64,000 bases of DNA from Cladocopium goreaui (GCA_947184155.2 CAMXCT020001101.1:228501-292500); one strand, 5' to 3'. Positions 12,756 through 24,228 are shown, counted from the first letter of the stretch. Made by a program: numbers and translations. The notes: generated by a model not told the origin, from the sequence alone.

Positions 12756-12830
12756 CATCAGATGGACTGGTTGGCCTCAAACGACTGAAGCACAAAGAAC
12801 TCGCCCGGCGCAATCCCGGAACAGATTCCA
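12756..12830 (-). CDS. Micro-exon starting at a family A acceptor
   Basis: The minus strand leaves the family A element (12833-12939) at ACCAG and continues open as GIAPGEFFVLQSFEANQSI before a stop. Confidence 0.35.
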
Positions 12831-12832
12831 TG

Positions 12833-12939
12833 TACCCTCTGGTAGTTTAACAAAAAGCTATTGAAAATGGTCCATTTATAGTGAATTTTCCCATTAAAAA
12901 TGGTGATTTTCCATAGCTATGTTAAATTACCAGAGGGTA
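12833..12939. repeat. Family A inverted-repeat element
   Basis: Ends TACCCTCTGGT and ACCAGAGGGTA; lies on the 5' side of a micro-exon. Confidence 0.9.
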
Positions 12940-13199
12940 TTGATTCTATGATCCATGACTCATCGTAACCACTGACATACAATCTCAGATGGAAAACAGT
13001 AAAATTAAAAAATGACAACAAAAATGCCCACATTTACTGCATCGTAAAATAAGAAATGTGTAAGCAAATCGGACCTATATACAATTCACAAACATTGATC
13101 CATCTTTAGTTGGTTTAAACATGTTTAAACCTCCAATCAAAAAGGTGGTAAAAAGATGGCTAGAACCCCATTCTTCTCCCATAAATCATGTCAATTCCC

Positions 13200-13282
13200 T
13201 GAACTTTGGCGCCAAAAGTCGATTCGTTGATGGCTTTGGCCTTGTCCCGCAGGGCGTCACGTTGTGCCTGGCAGATGTCATG
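13200..13282 (-). CDS. Micro-exon, coiled-coil-like
   Basis: Minus frame reads DICQAQRDALRDKAKAINES and then TFGAKVQ. Confidence 0.45.
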
Positions 13283-14094
13283 TATCCATTTGGTATAGAC
13301 AATTAAGATCAATTAATTAAGTCTATTCAAATAATTATATCAAATCCAGTGTTTTTTGCTAATACTGATGAGTTGCTTATAATAGATAATCAAAGACTGT
13401 TGAAATATGTTATTGTTAATAGATCAAATCCATTTTGTCTATAAAAAATATATCGCATGGTCTGTACATGCATTCAGGAACAGTGAACTATATGGATAAT
13501 ACAAACAAATGGGATAACATATGATACGAAACTTTTAGTTTAGGCAAACAATGTTCAACCCCCTATTTGGATCTATTTGGTTACGGTAGGGTCTATGTTA
13601 GTTGGGAGATTAGGACCTTCTGGTAGTCAAACATAGCTAGCAGGGAAATCCCCGAACTAAACGGGCATTTATATAAACTGGACATTCATTAAACTAATGG
13701 GAAAAAATGCAGCAAGCCATGCTTCGTTACCGGAGGATATGTGGAAAATCGAAATCTTTCACCCAAAGGGATTCATGATTAAATTCTAGATTCTGGATGA
13801 ATGTCCTGAAAAAGGGGCTTGCAAACCAAAATCTATGATTTGAGTTTAAGTAAAAGATATTGGAGATAAATGGAGGAGGATTGGGAGAAACAGCTCAGTG
13901 GGAAACTCGGATCCCACGATTTCTACAGTCTACAGGGATGAATTTCTAGTTAGGACCGAAGAAAACGCTCATGTTTTGTGCACTCTGTGAACCACTTAAG
14001 GGTATAGGACTGCAATATATATATATATATATAGTAATATAGTAAATGGTTATGTTAATCGCTATAATTATATATATATACCCTTGGGGGCGGG

Positions 14095-14292
14095 GGTTCC
14101 CCGAGGGGGGGAAGGCGTGGGGTGGGGTGTAATAACGTTCATGTAACTTGCGTGCGTTCATGTAACTTGCGTGAAGGGGTGGGGGGTGGGGTGGTTCATG
14201 TAACTTGCGTGAAGGGGTGGGGTGGGGTGGGGTGTAATAACGTTCATGTAACTTGCGTGAAGGGGTAGGGTGGGGTGGGGTGTAATAACGAT
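14095..14292. repeat. G-rich minisatellite
   Basis: Roughly four copies of a unit containing GTTCATGTAACTTGCGTGAA followed by runs of GGGGTGGGGTGGGGTG and TAATAACG. The plus strand has many G runs able to form quadruplexes. Confidence 0.85.
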
Positions 14293-14939
14293 GGCGGCGT
14301 GTGTGGCGGAACCCAAATAACGATTTATCCCAATCAAACAAAATGTATCGGTATCATAAAATAATGTACCAACATCGTTATAATCTATTTTAATGTTCTA
14401 CGATGATATCTTCCTGCATAGAATAACATTTGAATCGGTCGGGTTTGTGCCTTCTATAGTGGTTGATATGTCTTGTACTAGTGCTTTTGTATAAAGACAG
14501 TAAAAACAGCTGACTCACAGCACTCGGAAATTTTGATGATATGCAAAATCACTGTGAATTACCAATGAAAAACAGCATCACATCAAAATACCTGTGGAAA
14601 CACAGTATATTATACCTTTTTCCAATGATCTTTGATATAGCACAAATTGTGCACCTCGTAATTCCAATTGAGAAAATAAGAACACCAAAAAAAACATATT
14701 GTGATGGTCCATAATTGACTTCAACTTCGACGGACGAAAAATAAAAGATCCGTAATGGAAAGACATCAACAATGAAAAGAACGACATGAAAAATCTCCAT
14801 TTTAGCACAGTGAAACACTGTTTTTTCTCCAATTCAATGATCCTGATTGACGTCCTCTCGGGGAACCTCCTCCCCCTGCCGTATGTATATATATATTATA
14901 CATGGGGGCCAATCCTGTATGGCGATATGATTCTCGAAA

Positions 14940-15060
14940 CATCTCGTGTCATCTCTGGCCATCGATTCTGTCACTTGCGCCTGCTCGGCTTGCGACAGGC
15001 GCTGATTCTCCTTGATCTGGTCCAGCATGTCCTGCATTTTTTGAAGGACCAAACATGCTG
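14940..15060 (-). CDS. Micro-exon, coiled-coil-like
   Basis: Minus frame reads LQKMQDMLDQIKENQRLSQA and then EQAQVTESMARDDTRCFE; one of the clearest heptad-like segments. Confidence 0.5.
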
Positions 15061-15169
15061 AGACGTCTGAGATCACCTGAAACTTGTGGTTTCTGACGGT
15101 TTTTGATTTGCCGTTTCTTGGTGAACTGTTTGGTTTCAAAATAACCACAGCCACTCTAAGTTTTTTTGC

Positions 15170-15245
15170 CAACCCCAGAAATGCTGCCGATGCACGGCGT
15201 TGACTGCTTCCCAGCCAACCTTATAGGTGCCCAAAGCGCGGCTTT
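15170..15245 (-). CDS. Micro-exon
   Basis: Minus frame reads ALGTYKVGWEAVNAVHRQHF. A family D end (GGGTTTGTCTGAAA) touches its 5' edge at 15245-15258. Confidence 0.4.
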
Positions 15246-15771
15246 GGGTTTGTCTGAAAATATGCCGCCCAACAATCCCATGGTGTAAAAACACCATTTT
15301 GCCAGGATATTGCAGCAATAAATTGGGGTATTAAAGCATGATATTCATTGGTTAAATCAGAATTCTGATGGTTACTGTAACAGTAACATATCTCATTATA
15401 TCCTACTATACCCCTCATGTTTGTTGCTTAGATTCCCAATTTAGCAACTGGATGCGTAATCAACCCAATAATCAAACCAATTCTCCGACTATAATATAAT
15501 AAATAGAGATATTGGAACATTTATCGGGACCTTTCCAAAAAACAAACGAGGATTGTGTTTTTTTCCTCAAGTTTGACATGTTCGTTTGTTTTAGGTAGAA
15601 TGTAATATACATATCACATCCCATTTCATCATATGGCGGTTTCCTGACATAGGGGTACCCCCAAATCATCCATTTATGGATGGATTTTCCATTATTTTCA
15701 CCATCCAGCGATAAAGGGGTACCCCCCCATTTCAAGAAAATCCCACATGTTTTCCTACTCTCCTTGGGTGT

Positions 15772-15876
15772 TACCCTCTGGTAAACTAACAAAACTATGG
15801 AAAATCACCATTTTTAATAGGTAAATCAACTATAAATGGGCCATGTTTAATAGCTATGTTAAATTACCAGAGGGTA
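15772..15876. repeat. Family A inverted-repeat element
   Basis: Perfect TACCCTCTGGT ends; abuts the exon at 15880. Confidence 0.9.
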
Positions 15877-15879
15877 TCA

Positions 15880-15965
15880 GAAGCTTTCTCCCAGCTCCCC
15901 AGCTCTGCTCCTGGCGTTCCTGGCGCCGCTTTTTTTCGGAGGCCTCGAAGAGCTTGTGGCATTCC
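15880..15965 (-). CDS. Micro-exon next to a family A element
   Basis: Minus frame reads CHKLFEASEKKRRQERQEQS and then WGAGRKLLIPS, staying open into the CCCTCTG/GTAATT end of the family A element at 15772-15876. Confidence 0.45.
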
Positions 15966-16414
15966 TGATGGCTGGTACCTGATGGTTTTTGTTAATAGAT
16001 GTTTAAGCAACAAAAATGGGGACACAATTCCAAAAACCAACAAAATTATAGGGATCTAGTGGGATCTAGTGGGATCTAGTGGGATATGGGATCTAATGGC
16101 TTTACCAAGCTAAAAATCCAGGCAAGTTGGTGACATAACTTATAACCAGATAAAACGGTAGCCTCAAAACAGGAGCCTGGTGGACTGGTGGTATGTTGGT
16201 TTGTCCGACAATTTTGCGGGACAACACCCATTCTCATTATCTGTATAAAATATAAAGTTCTATATAGATATACATAATATATATATAATAAATATAAATA
16301 TATATAATATTCAATGTACTATTATGTACTATATGTACATATATAATATATGTAAATATATATATTATGGTATCCCTCATTTTCAGACCATGTATCCTGA
16401 GAGGTTTCCATCAC

Positions 16415-16481
16415 TGGCACCCCACCTTCATCTGTTCGTCAAGGATATGTTTCACCTTGGACTGCTGCTCGTGTTTCCCTG
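16415..16481 (-). CDS. Micro-exon, charged helix
   Basis: Minus frame reads GKHEQQSKVKHILDEQMKVG with a stop just after; acceptor AG at the 5' edge. Confidence 0.4.
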
Positions 16482-17343
16482 CCTGAAAAACACCGCAAGC
16501 GGCTTGGCGCCAAGATGGGGCAGGGAAGCCGCAATATATGGAAACATCTTGTGCATAACTTTTGATCAATGGAATGTCATGCACATATACATGGTAAGGG
16601 AATCAAAGTATGGTTCAAGCACGTCCGTTGTGTGTGGTTGTGCGTGTCCGATTGAGGACCCATCAGCTTCACCATACGAAGCAAATCATCATATACATAC
16701 GTATAATTTCTTGGAATTTGGAAGGTTAAGTGATCTTTAAACATATCCACTCGTCATTGCTTCATGCGTTCATTTCCAACATCATGTGACACGTGACATT
16801 TCCGGATCAATGTGGAGAAGACCAGCGGACGGCTCAACGTTTTGTTTCCATCTGCCCGGCTCAACTTTGATTCCTGTCCCTACCCAAGAATCTAACTATG
16901 ACACAAATCGCCCAAATGCCAAAATAGCAGGCAACTACATATACCATTCATGGTCCTTAGTGATACGGGACAGACCAGTTGAGTCACTTAACTCAAGCCG
17001 CGCACCTTTCTAAGCGTCGTATGAGTCGTACGTGGGGGGAAGTTGGATGCTGATGTTGCCGACGCTTGAAATACTGCCGTAGCTTCGTGGAACAGAAAAG
17101 AAGATATACGGTCTGGTCATTTCTCTATCAAGGGTGTTTTTTTTCTGGGTGTGTCGGGTATAGCCGGTATAGCCTCAAAATGCCCCAAACTGCAATTCCA
17201 ACCTTTTCAGAAGATGATGATCTCAGGATTTACGGGGACCATATGTTCAGACAGTATTCAAACAAACCCTGAAATTATCACCTGTAAGTGGAGTCGATTG
17301 GGCCAATTTTTTGGATAGCTTGAGAGCAATCACACCACTCGAC

Positions 17344-17464
17344 TACCCTCTGGTAAACATACACAGAACATCAAAAAACGATGGAAAATCACCATGTTTA
17401 TCATGTTTAATGGGAAAATCAACTATAAATGGCCATTTTCAATATGTTTGTTTACCAGAGGGTA
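17344..17464. repeat. Family A inverted-repeat element
   Basis: Ends TACCCTCTGGT and ACCAGAGGGTA; slightly longer interior. Confidence 0.88.
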
Positions 17465-17575
17465 TCCTGAACAAAGTGTCAACCCTCAAATTGCCATCTG
17501 AGTCGATAGAATCGGGGCCAAATGGGGACCTCAGAACCCGGAAGCTACGGCAATCCGCAGGCAACACGTGGCTGA
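17463..17575 (-). CDS. Micro-exon abutting a family A element
   Basis: Minus frame reads RSFRVLRSPFGPDSIDSDGN and then LRVDTLFRIPS, open up to the CTCTG/GTAAAC end of the family A element at 17344-17464. Confidence 0.4.
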
Positions 17576-17997
17576 CTCAACGTCCCGTCCCTCTGGGACG
17601 GACTTGAGAAATGCTGGGAAAAGTGCCTGAAGTAAAGCTGCACCTCTTGGTGGCAGAGTGGCAGAGTGGCAGAGTGGACCAGCGACTGCCAAAACAGTCC
17701 AGCCGATCCGATCGATCCCATCCGCCCGGGCCGCCAAAAAACATCGATCCATGATGATCCAACAAGAATTCGGTTGGAACATGTTCAAAAGATAGAGGTC
17801 CTGGTAGCTATCATTGGTGAGTATACAGGTCAGTTTGGTCAGTTTTCAGGCATGCCCAAAGGTAAAGATGTAAAGATTTAAACCTGGAGAACGATCACCC
17901 TCAACCTTCAGCTGAAGGGAAAAGTCGTGGGCCAGCTAAAGTCATGGGTTGTGACATCCGTGCTGATGTGACTGACCGTATTCTCGCATCATGTATG

Positions 17998-18214
17998 TAC
18001 CCTCCGGTAATGTATTAAAGTTAAGGAAAATTGCTTACTTATATATATATATATACTGTACATATTATATTATATATTTTAAATATATTAGGTGATATAT
18101 ATATATATATGTATCATATACAGTAATAATATATATATATAGTACATAAATTTAATATAGATGATTTACCTATAAAAAGTTTATGTTCCATTGCGATTCT
18201 AAATTACCAGAGGA
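17998..18214. repeat. Family A element with AT-rich insertion
   Basis: Starts TACCCTCCGGTAAT and ends AATTACCAGAGGA; its centre is expanded by about 110 bp of TA-rich sequence, suggesting microsatellite growth inside the element. Confidence 0.7.
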
Positions 18215-18576
18215 TTCGGATTCTGCGGTGATTTTTCAGGCCATCCCAACCATCGGAATCGACCAGTTGGATCCAAAAAAATCATGGGATTTTTCAGCTA
18301 AAACAACCCTCCAGCGATTGGGCTACCTCACTATGGAAGGCCTCATTTAGGATCATCCAATATCATCCAAAAAATATCAAAAACTCTAGATGGGAATGGT
18401 GAAAAATTCTTGGCACCACATTGCAGTCATGACATGTCATGACTATGGATCTACTTCTAGAATGGTCAGGCATCCATCTGACAATTAAGATCTGTTGACC
18501 AATGGATGTTCAGCGCAAATTGATTGGGTAAGAAATAAATTTTCCCTTATTGCTTCCTCAAATATCCCAAAGTGAT

Positions 18577-18669
18577 CTGGTTGGTGGTTTCAACCCCTCT
18601 GAAAAATATGAGTCAGTTGGGATTATTATTCCCAATATATGGAAAAGCATGTTCCAAACCACCAACCAG
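18577..18669. repeat. Family B inverted-repeat element
   Basis: Ends CTGGTTGGTGGTTT and AAACCACCAACCAG are perfectly inverted over 14 bp; interior CAGTTGGGATTATTATTCCC. Confidence 0.9.
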
Positions 18670-18779
18670 TGATGTATATTCAAAATTCAACTCATTTCTT
18701 TTTACACCTAAAAATGGCCAAACACCTCATCTTTACGGGAAATCCGTGCTGCTTCAATCGGAAAAACCTGGACTCTGCT

Positions 18780-18890
18780 TGGAGCCACCCATGCACAGCA
18801 CGGCTCCACTCTTGCACCGCGCCCTGCTTGATCCGATGATCCTACGCGTCACCGATGGCGTCAGGCTGCTCCGAGGTTTCTTCAGTACTC
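18780..18890 (-). CDS. Micro-exon
   Basis: Two minus frames are open: LKKPRSSLTPSVTRRIIGSS, and DHRIKQGAVQEWSRAVHGWL starting after a TAG acceptor. Frame unresolved. Confidence 0.35.
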
Positions 18891-19414
18891 CTGGCGCAAG
18901 TGATATGGCTGGGGGATTTTCATAACATTTTTTGAGGATGCAATACAAACCAACAAGTTGTTGAAACCAAAATACGTAGGTTTATTCTATGTCTTGCCAA
19001 TATCTGACTGGATATTAGCAAATATAATCCAAATGCTCGAATATTTACAAACATGTACCCCAACAATTGCACACATGTGGGTAAATAAACCATCCTGATA
19101 AGTTTCATTGGTAGACTGGTGCTTCCAGTACACATCGTTAGTTTCTGGGTGATTGGTGTGCCAATGTTAGTGATATGCCTAAAAATATGAAAAGACATGG
19201 AAAGATATGGCAAGGGCCCATATCATTGTGATTAATAGAACACATTAATTTATAATAATTATATATAATTATTATAAAATACCATTAATTATATATTATA
19301 AAATACAATATTTTATAACACATATATAAGTATTATATGGTATTAAAATATGGCATTAAAATAGGGCTGGATATGGCTGGTTTTCCTTTTATTGTCATCC
19401 AGCCATATCCAGCC

Positions 19415-19480
19415 ACCCTCTCGAGCAGTTTGTTCATTCCTGGAGCTACCCTTTCGATTCATCGCCCAGTTTGCTGCATG
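19415..19480 (-). CDS. Micro-exon
   Basis: Minus frame reads ANWAMNRKGSSRNEQTAREG. Confidence 0.35.
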
Positions 19481-19734
19481 GAAGTCTCACACTTTAAACG
19501 AAACTGTAGCATGGTCGTGCTCCAGTGCCCAAACGCCGTGAGTTTCCCCGTTCCTATACCACTTGTGCCGCCATTTTTGGTTGATAGACCAACCCTTTGG
19601 TCTGTTTGTGTGTCTCATATCCACCTCAATCTCATTTTACATTAAATACATCTTAACATATCTTAACCAATAGAGAACAGTTAGTAACCCCAATTCATGT
19701 GGCTGTTGTTCATCCAACATAACATAATCCCTTC

Positions 19735-19815
19735 TGCCGATCTTTGCTTTGTGCGTTTCGAAATCCCGTTTCTTTTTCTGGGATCTTCACTGGCAATCGC
19801 CGCAACGCGACCGAA
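19735..19815 (-). CDS. Micro-exon, basic
   Basis: Minus frame reads GRVAAIASEDPRKRNGISKR; a second frame (VALRRLPVKIPEKETGF) is open too. Confidence 0.3.
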
Positions 19816-19858
19816 AAAAATGTTCTACCCAGCAAAACGGTGAATCATTGCCTGAGTT

Positions 19859-19945
19859 TACCCTCTGGTTATGTCAAAATAGCTATTGAAAATGGTGATT
19901 TATAGTGGATTTTCCCATGAAAAATGGTTAGTTTACCAGAGGGTA
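19859..19945. repeat. Family A element, internally deleted
   Basis: Ends TACCCTCTGGT and ACCAGAGGGTA, but about 18 bp shorter than typical; followed 6 bp later by a family B element. Confidence 0.85.
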
Positions 19946-19951
19946 TATATT

Positions 19952-20051
19952 CTGGTTGGTGGTTTCAACCCCTCTGAAAAATATTAGTCAGTTGGGAAGG
20001 ATTATCCCATGTATTTATGGAAAATAAAAAATGTTCCAAACCACCAACCGG
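19952..20051. repeat. Family B inverted-repeat element
   Basis: Ends CTGGTTGGTGGTTT and AAACCACCAACCGG; 6 bp from a family A copy. Confidence 0.88.
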
Positions 20052-20574
20052 TATTTATATGTGTCTATGTTTGTCCATTGATGAGCACACACAATCAATC
20101 CAAGTCGCTTCAACCAATATTTGATGGACTTTAATCACATCCGCAATTGGTGAAACCTTCGTTTGTTGATAATGATTGACCAATTCCAGTAACCCTCCCT
20201 TCACCCCAGTTTTGTTTGCTGCTTCCATATTTGCATACATACTGTTGACTATTGATGATCAATAATATCAATATACAATCACCATTGGTTACTTTCAATA
20301 CTCTAAAACCCCTACCGAACAAAAAACAAAAGAACAACAAGAGAGAGTTGGATTTCATGGGGTTTCCCTTGATGGATTGTGATGTCTAAAGGGTAGGAAC
20401 AATTTCCCACATAGTCACCTACAATCATCAACCAACCATCATTCAAGAAACATCAAGAAACTATATCACATAATATACGCTTGATTGTTAAAACCCTCAT
20501 AGATGTTGTTTAATGGTTAAATCCTTTAGAAATACACCAACTCAGGGTGTAAACGGGATGTAAACCACCTAGTG

Positions 20575-20656
20575 ATCAGCCGCAGTTTGTTTTCGCGCCT
20601 CTTCCTCGTCGTAGCAATCGTCCGCAGTCTCGCATGCGACCTCCTGGTAGTCCTTT
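20575..20656 (-). CDS. Micro-exon, acidic
   Basis: Minus frame reads DYQEVACETADDCYDEEEAR and then KQTAAD. Confidence 0.45.
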
Positions 20657-21009
20657 CCTGGTAAATGCTCACAGGCCACACCGGAGAAGGTTGGTTACCC
20701 CTGAGATTTGCCATTGTTGAACGCTTGAAAGATCTTGAAATCCGGACCAGGGATTTAAATGGATTTGAAACAAAATGCCAAAATCTGAAAAAGTACGGAA
20801 GTCGAATCTGTCAAAAACATCCTAAAACAAAAACTCTTCAGTTTAAAATGTTTCAACATCAAGTCATCTTGCCCAAATATCAGATTTTCGAAAGAACAAT
20901 CTCCACTTATGCCTTGCGCATGATAGTCAAAAAGCCTGATATGATTATTGACATTATTGATTTAAAATGATTTAAACAGAATTCCAATACTTGTTTTCAA
21001 AATCGAAAT

Positions 21010-21108
21010 TTCTTCAATGCCTCCCTGCCTCCCCAACAGCCCCTCTCGGCCTAGAGCGCTCAAGTTCTCGCACGCCTCTGAGACAGCGCCTCGCCAGAAG
21101 ATACACAG
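21010..21108 (-). CDS. Micro-exon
   Basis: Minus frame reads VYLLARRCLRGVRELERSRP. Other frames are also open. Confidence 0.35.
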
Positions 21109-21128
21109 TTGAAATCTTTTGCACCATT

Positions 21129-21240
21129 CACCCTCTAGGTAAACATACAAAAAACTATGGAAAATCACCATGCTATGGGTAAATCAAGGATTTCTATGGC
21201 CATTTTCAAGTTCGCAAACTGGTAGTTTACCAGAGGGTAT
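21129..21240. repeat. Family A inverted-repeat element
   Basis: Starts CACCCTCTAGGTAAAC, ends TTTACCAGAGGGTA. Confidence 0.8.
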
Positions 21241-21274
21241 CCATGATTTCCCATGGACCCACCATGTTCATCCA

Positions 21275-21345
21275 TTTGTCCTGCGGCCTTGAGAAGTTTG
21301 AAGCATCCCCTCTGGCGAAATCAACAAATTCGTAACAAAATTGGC
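21275..21345 (-). CDS. Possible micro-exon
   Basis: Minus frame reads ARGDASNFSRPQDKWMNMVG beside the end of the family A element at 21129-21240. Weak but in series with its neighbours. Confidence 0.25.
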
Positions 21346-21514
21346 TACCCATATGGCCCATACCCGAATAAGTCTGGCCAATTTCAACATGTCGCCAACC
21401 TGAAATGATAGTGGAAAAAAAAAGAAGTGCGAAGTTTTTCAGGGTCGACCTGTTGAATTTCAGGATCATATCCAATTTTCACATATTTTCACGGGGGAAC
21501 ATGATCTCATCTCA

Positions 21515-21583
21515 CTGAAACCGACGGTCCGAAGGTCGGCCTGACTCGATGCCAGATTCCTCAAGCTGTGCCCGGAACTGTTC
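21515..21583 (-). CDS. Micro-exon with clear acceptor
   Basis: Acceptor GTTTTCAG followed on the minus strand by EQFRAQLEESGIESGRPSDR. Confidence 0.45.
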
Positions 21584-21925
21584 CTGAAAACGCAAACGCA
21601 TCAGCAGTAAAGCTGAAGAAGTTGGGATGGGTCAAAACCTGTGATACCAATACGACAATCATATCATGCATAGTGATCAATTACTTGTCCCGGAATATAT
21701 TTTTACACATGAGTATAAAAATTCACCATTTTAACATGTTCAACAAACATCCTTGATCTTTTCTATACTCATATTTTGCTGGACATCAATTTTCCTGGCT
21801 GTCTTCCAGCCATCGAGCTCGCAAAGACTTGGCAACTTGGCAACTTGGCAAGTCTTTAGGCCCCTTCCATATTGATGGCGTTTCTATAGGCTTTGGAGGG
21901 TTTTTTTCATGAGGGACTTGGAGGA

Positions 21926-22031
21926 TACCCTCTGGTAATTTAACATAGCTATGGAAAATCACCATTTTTAATGGGTAAATCCACTATTTCTATGGCAATT
22001 TTCAATAGCTATGTTAGTTTACCAGAGGGTA
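21926..22031. repeat. Family A inverted-repeat element
   Basis: Perfect ends; abuts an open exon at 22023-22103 and is flanked by GGA/TCC-type bases on both sides. Confidence 0.9.
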
Positions 22032-22103
22032 TCCTCTTGGACGGTGACTTCTAGTGACAGTCGCATTCGGATGCTGATCTTGGGATCGTACCCCGAGAAC
22101 TCG
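22023..22103 (-). CDS. Micro-exon ending in a family A donor
   Basis: Acceptor TGATGCAG is followed by EFSGYDPKISIRMRLSLEVT and then VQEDTL, open to the CTCTG/GTAAAC end of the family A element at 21926-22031. This is one of the best examples of an element supplying a donor. Confidence 0.45.
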
Positions 22104-22374
22104 CTGCATCAAACAGGACAGAAAATGACGACTGAACGCATGGGTCGCAACTATCACCCCCTCTCAACGGACTATCGATGACCAAAAAAAACGTGTGCAT
22201 ATATATATATATATATAATTAATATAATAATATATATATATAATAAATATAATAATATATATATATATTAATGTTGGTAAAGCAATAATAAAAACAACAT
22301 CCCCAAGCCACCTTCATTGTTATGGGTGGGATTGAAACCATCAATCCATACGCTTGGTTTTATGACAGACCCGT

Positions 22375-22440
22375 TGCTGCTCCCCATCCCTTGTTGACCT
22401 TGGTGCCCCTGCGACAGCATCCATGCAGCGATTCACATAG
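22375..22440 (-). CDS. Micro-exon
   Basis: Minus frame reads RCMDAVAGAPRSTRDGEQQR; a second open frame reads CCRRGTKVNKGWGAATG. Frame unresolved. Confidence 0.3.
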
Positions 22441-22494
22441 GTTCCCACACCGCAGTTGTTCTCCAAGACCGCCACCTAGTGCACATTTCAAGGG

Positions 22495-22617
22495 TGATTT
22501 CATGGGGATTTAGTGGGATTTAATGGGATTTGATGGGATTTAATGGGATTTAATGGGATTTCATGGGGATTTAATGGGATTTAATGGGATTGAATGGGAT
22601 TGAATGGGATTTATTAG
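22495..22617. repeat. 10-bp minisatellite (GGGATTTAAT)n
   Basis: About twelve copies of GGGATTTAAT with variants; degenerate copies continue to about 22755. Confidence 0.88.
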
Positions 22618-22959
22618 CGTTTCAATGTGATTTAACTTGGATTTGTTGTTTATGGGGATTCAAGTGCATTATTTACACTGATAGTTGAGTTTCACCAACA
22701 AACATAGTGTTTCAATATGATTCAATAGTGATTTAATGGGGATTTAATGGGATACAACCGACGTGATATTAATTATGTTTGGGTATATCTGATAAAGGGG
22801 TATATCCCCAATTGTATTTTTTTGAGGAAAAGTCCAAGTTGGTTGAGAACCAGGCCAGAGTTTTATGATGGATCATTATGTATATATATATATACATACA
22901 TATATATATATACATACAGTATACAGTTGGTATCATTTGCCAAACATCTCCCTGTTGCG

Positions 22960-23035
22960 AAGCGCCGCTCTTCGCAGAGCCGCTCACAGCACAACTGCCC
23001 TCGCTCCGGCCCCGGAGATGGCGATTGTTTACCCA
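22960..23035 (-). CDS. Micro-exon, GC-rich
   Basis: Minus frame reads PGPERGQLCCERLCEERRFA in a strongly GC-rich island. Confidence 0.35.
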
Positions 23036-23169
23036 TTGGTACCTGGTAGTAGGGTTGTCATTGAGGCTTATCATTGGAATAGACCCAAGTATGATCTAAT
23101 CATGTTCATCAATTGAGTGTTTCATACTGGTTTAAGAAAATGTTTTTATCGCGGAATGATTTGTCAGGT

Positions 23170-24228
23170 GCATTTACGACCCGCCGGGGGGAAAACCGCG
23201 CTAGCGGTTGTTCATTTTTTGCAATTCTATGTGGCTGGCGCTGTGGCCCCGTAGCAATTTTATGATCAGATAACTGTTCAAAAATCCCGGGGATTTTCAA
23301 AGTGCATTTTAATGATGTATTGGTTTTTACAGGGGAAAATGTGTTCAGAGCGCGACGTTTTTTATCATTCAGAGCAAGAGCGTCTTAGATGTTATATGAA
23401 AGAATTCAGAGCGTAACAACAAGAAAGTCGTAGATGTTATATGAAAGAGTTCAAAGCGTAGCAACAAGAAAGTCTGATATGTAATATGAAAGAGTTCAAA
23501 GCGTAGCAACAAGAAAGTCTGATATGTAATATGAAAGAGTTCAAAGCGTAGCAACAAGAAAGTCTGAGATGTAATATGAAAGAGTTCAAAGCGTAGCAAC
23601 GAGAAAGTCAAAGATGTTATATGAAAGAGTTCAAAGCGTAGCAACAAGAGCGTCTTAGATGTTATATGAAAGAGTTCAAAGCGTAGCAGCGAGAAAGTCG
23701 TAGATGTTATATGAAAGAGTTCAAAGCGTAGCAACGAGAAAGTCGTAGATGTTATATGAAAGAGTTCAAAGCGTAGCAACAAGAGCGTCTTAGATGTTAT
23801 ATGAAAGAGTTCAAAGCGTAGCAGCAAGAAAGTCTTAGACGTTTTATGAAAGAGTTCAAAGCGTAGCAGCAAGAGAGTCTTAGATGTTTTATGAAAAAGT
23901 TCAAAGCGTAGCAACAAGAAAGTCTGATATGTAATATGAAAGAGTTCAAAACGTGACAGTCGTAGATGTTGTATGAAAGAGTTCAAAGCGTAGCAACGAG
24001 AAAGTCGTAGATGTTATATGAAAGAGTTCAAAGCGTAGCAGCAAGAGCGTCTTAGATGTTGTATGAAAGAGTTCAAAGCGTAGCATCACGTAAGTGTGCA
24101 AGTCCAACGAACGTTAACATCCACCCCCCACCCCCCCACCCCCCCACCCGAAACCCCAGAGAAACATACAACAATTAAAAAAATCTGCACGACTACACGC
24201 GCGGTTTTCCCCCCGCTGGCATTTACGA
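23170..24228. mobile_element. Inverted-end element carrying a 45-bp satellite
   Basis: Left end CCGCCGGGGGGAAAACCGCGC (23181-23201) is matched by the inverted right end near 24199-24220, each next to GCATTTACGA. Between them lies a 45-bp satellite and a C-rich tract (24121-24150). No transposase gene is visible, so it would be non-autonomous. Confidence 0.6.
23350..24088. repeat. 45-bp tandem satellite, about 16 copies
   Basis: Unit contains TAGATGTTATATGAAAGAGT followed by TCAAAGCGTAGCAAC. Copies differ by a few substitutions (GTCTTAGATG, GTCTGATATG, GTCGTAGATG), and one copy near 23941-23965 is shortened. The unit is a multiple of three, so one minus frame is open for 205 codons as a 15-residue repeat; this is probably not a gene. 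Confidence 0.92.

Noticed and set aside
23369-23986. 205-codon minus-strand frame with a 15-residue repeat
   Set aside because: It is the 45-bp satellite read in one frame. The unit length is a multiple of three, and the hydrophobic repeat has no start context or flanking exon support.
23350-24088. CRISPR-like regular spacing
   Set aside because: Units are contiguous with no unique spacers, and the context is eukaryotic.
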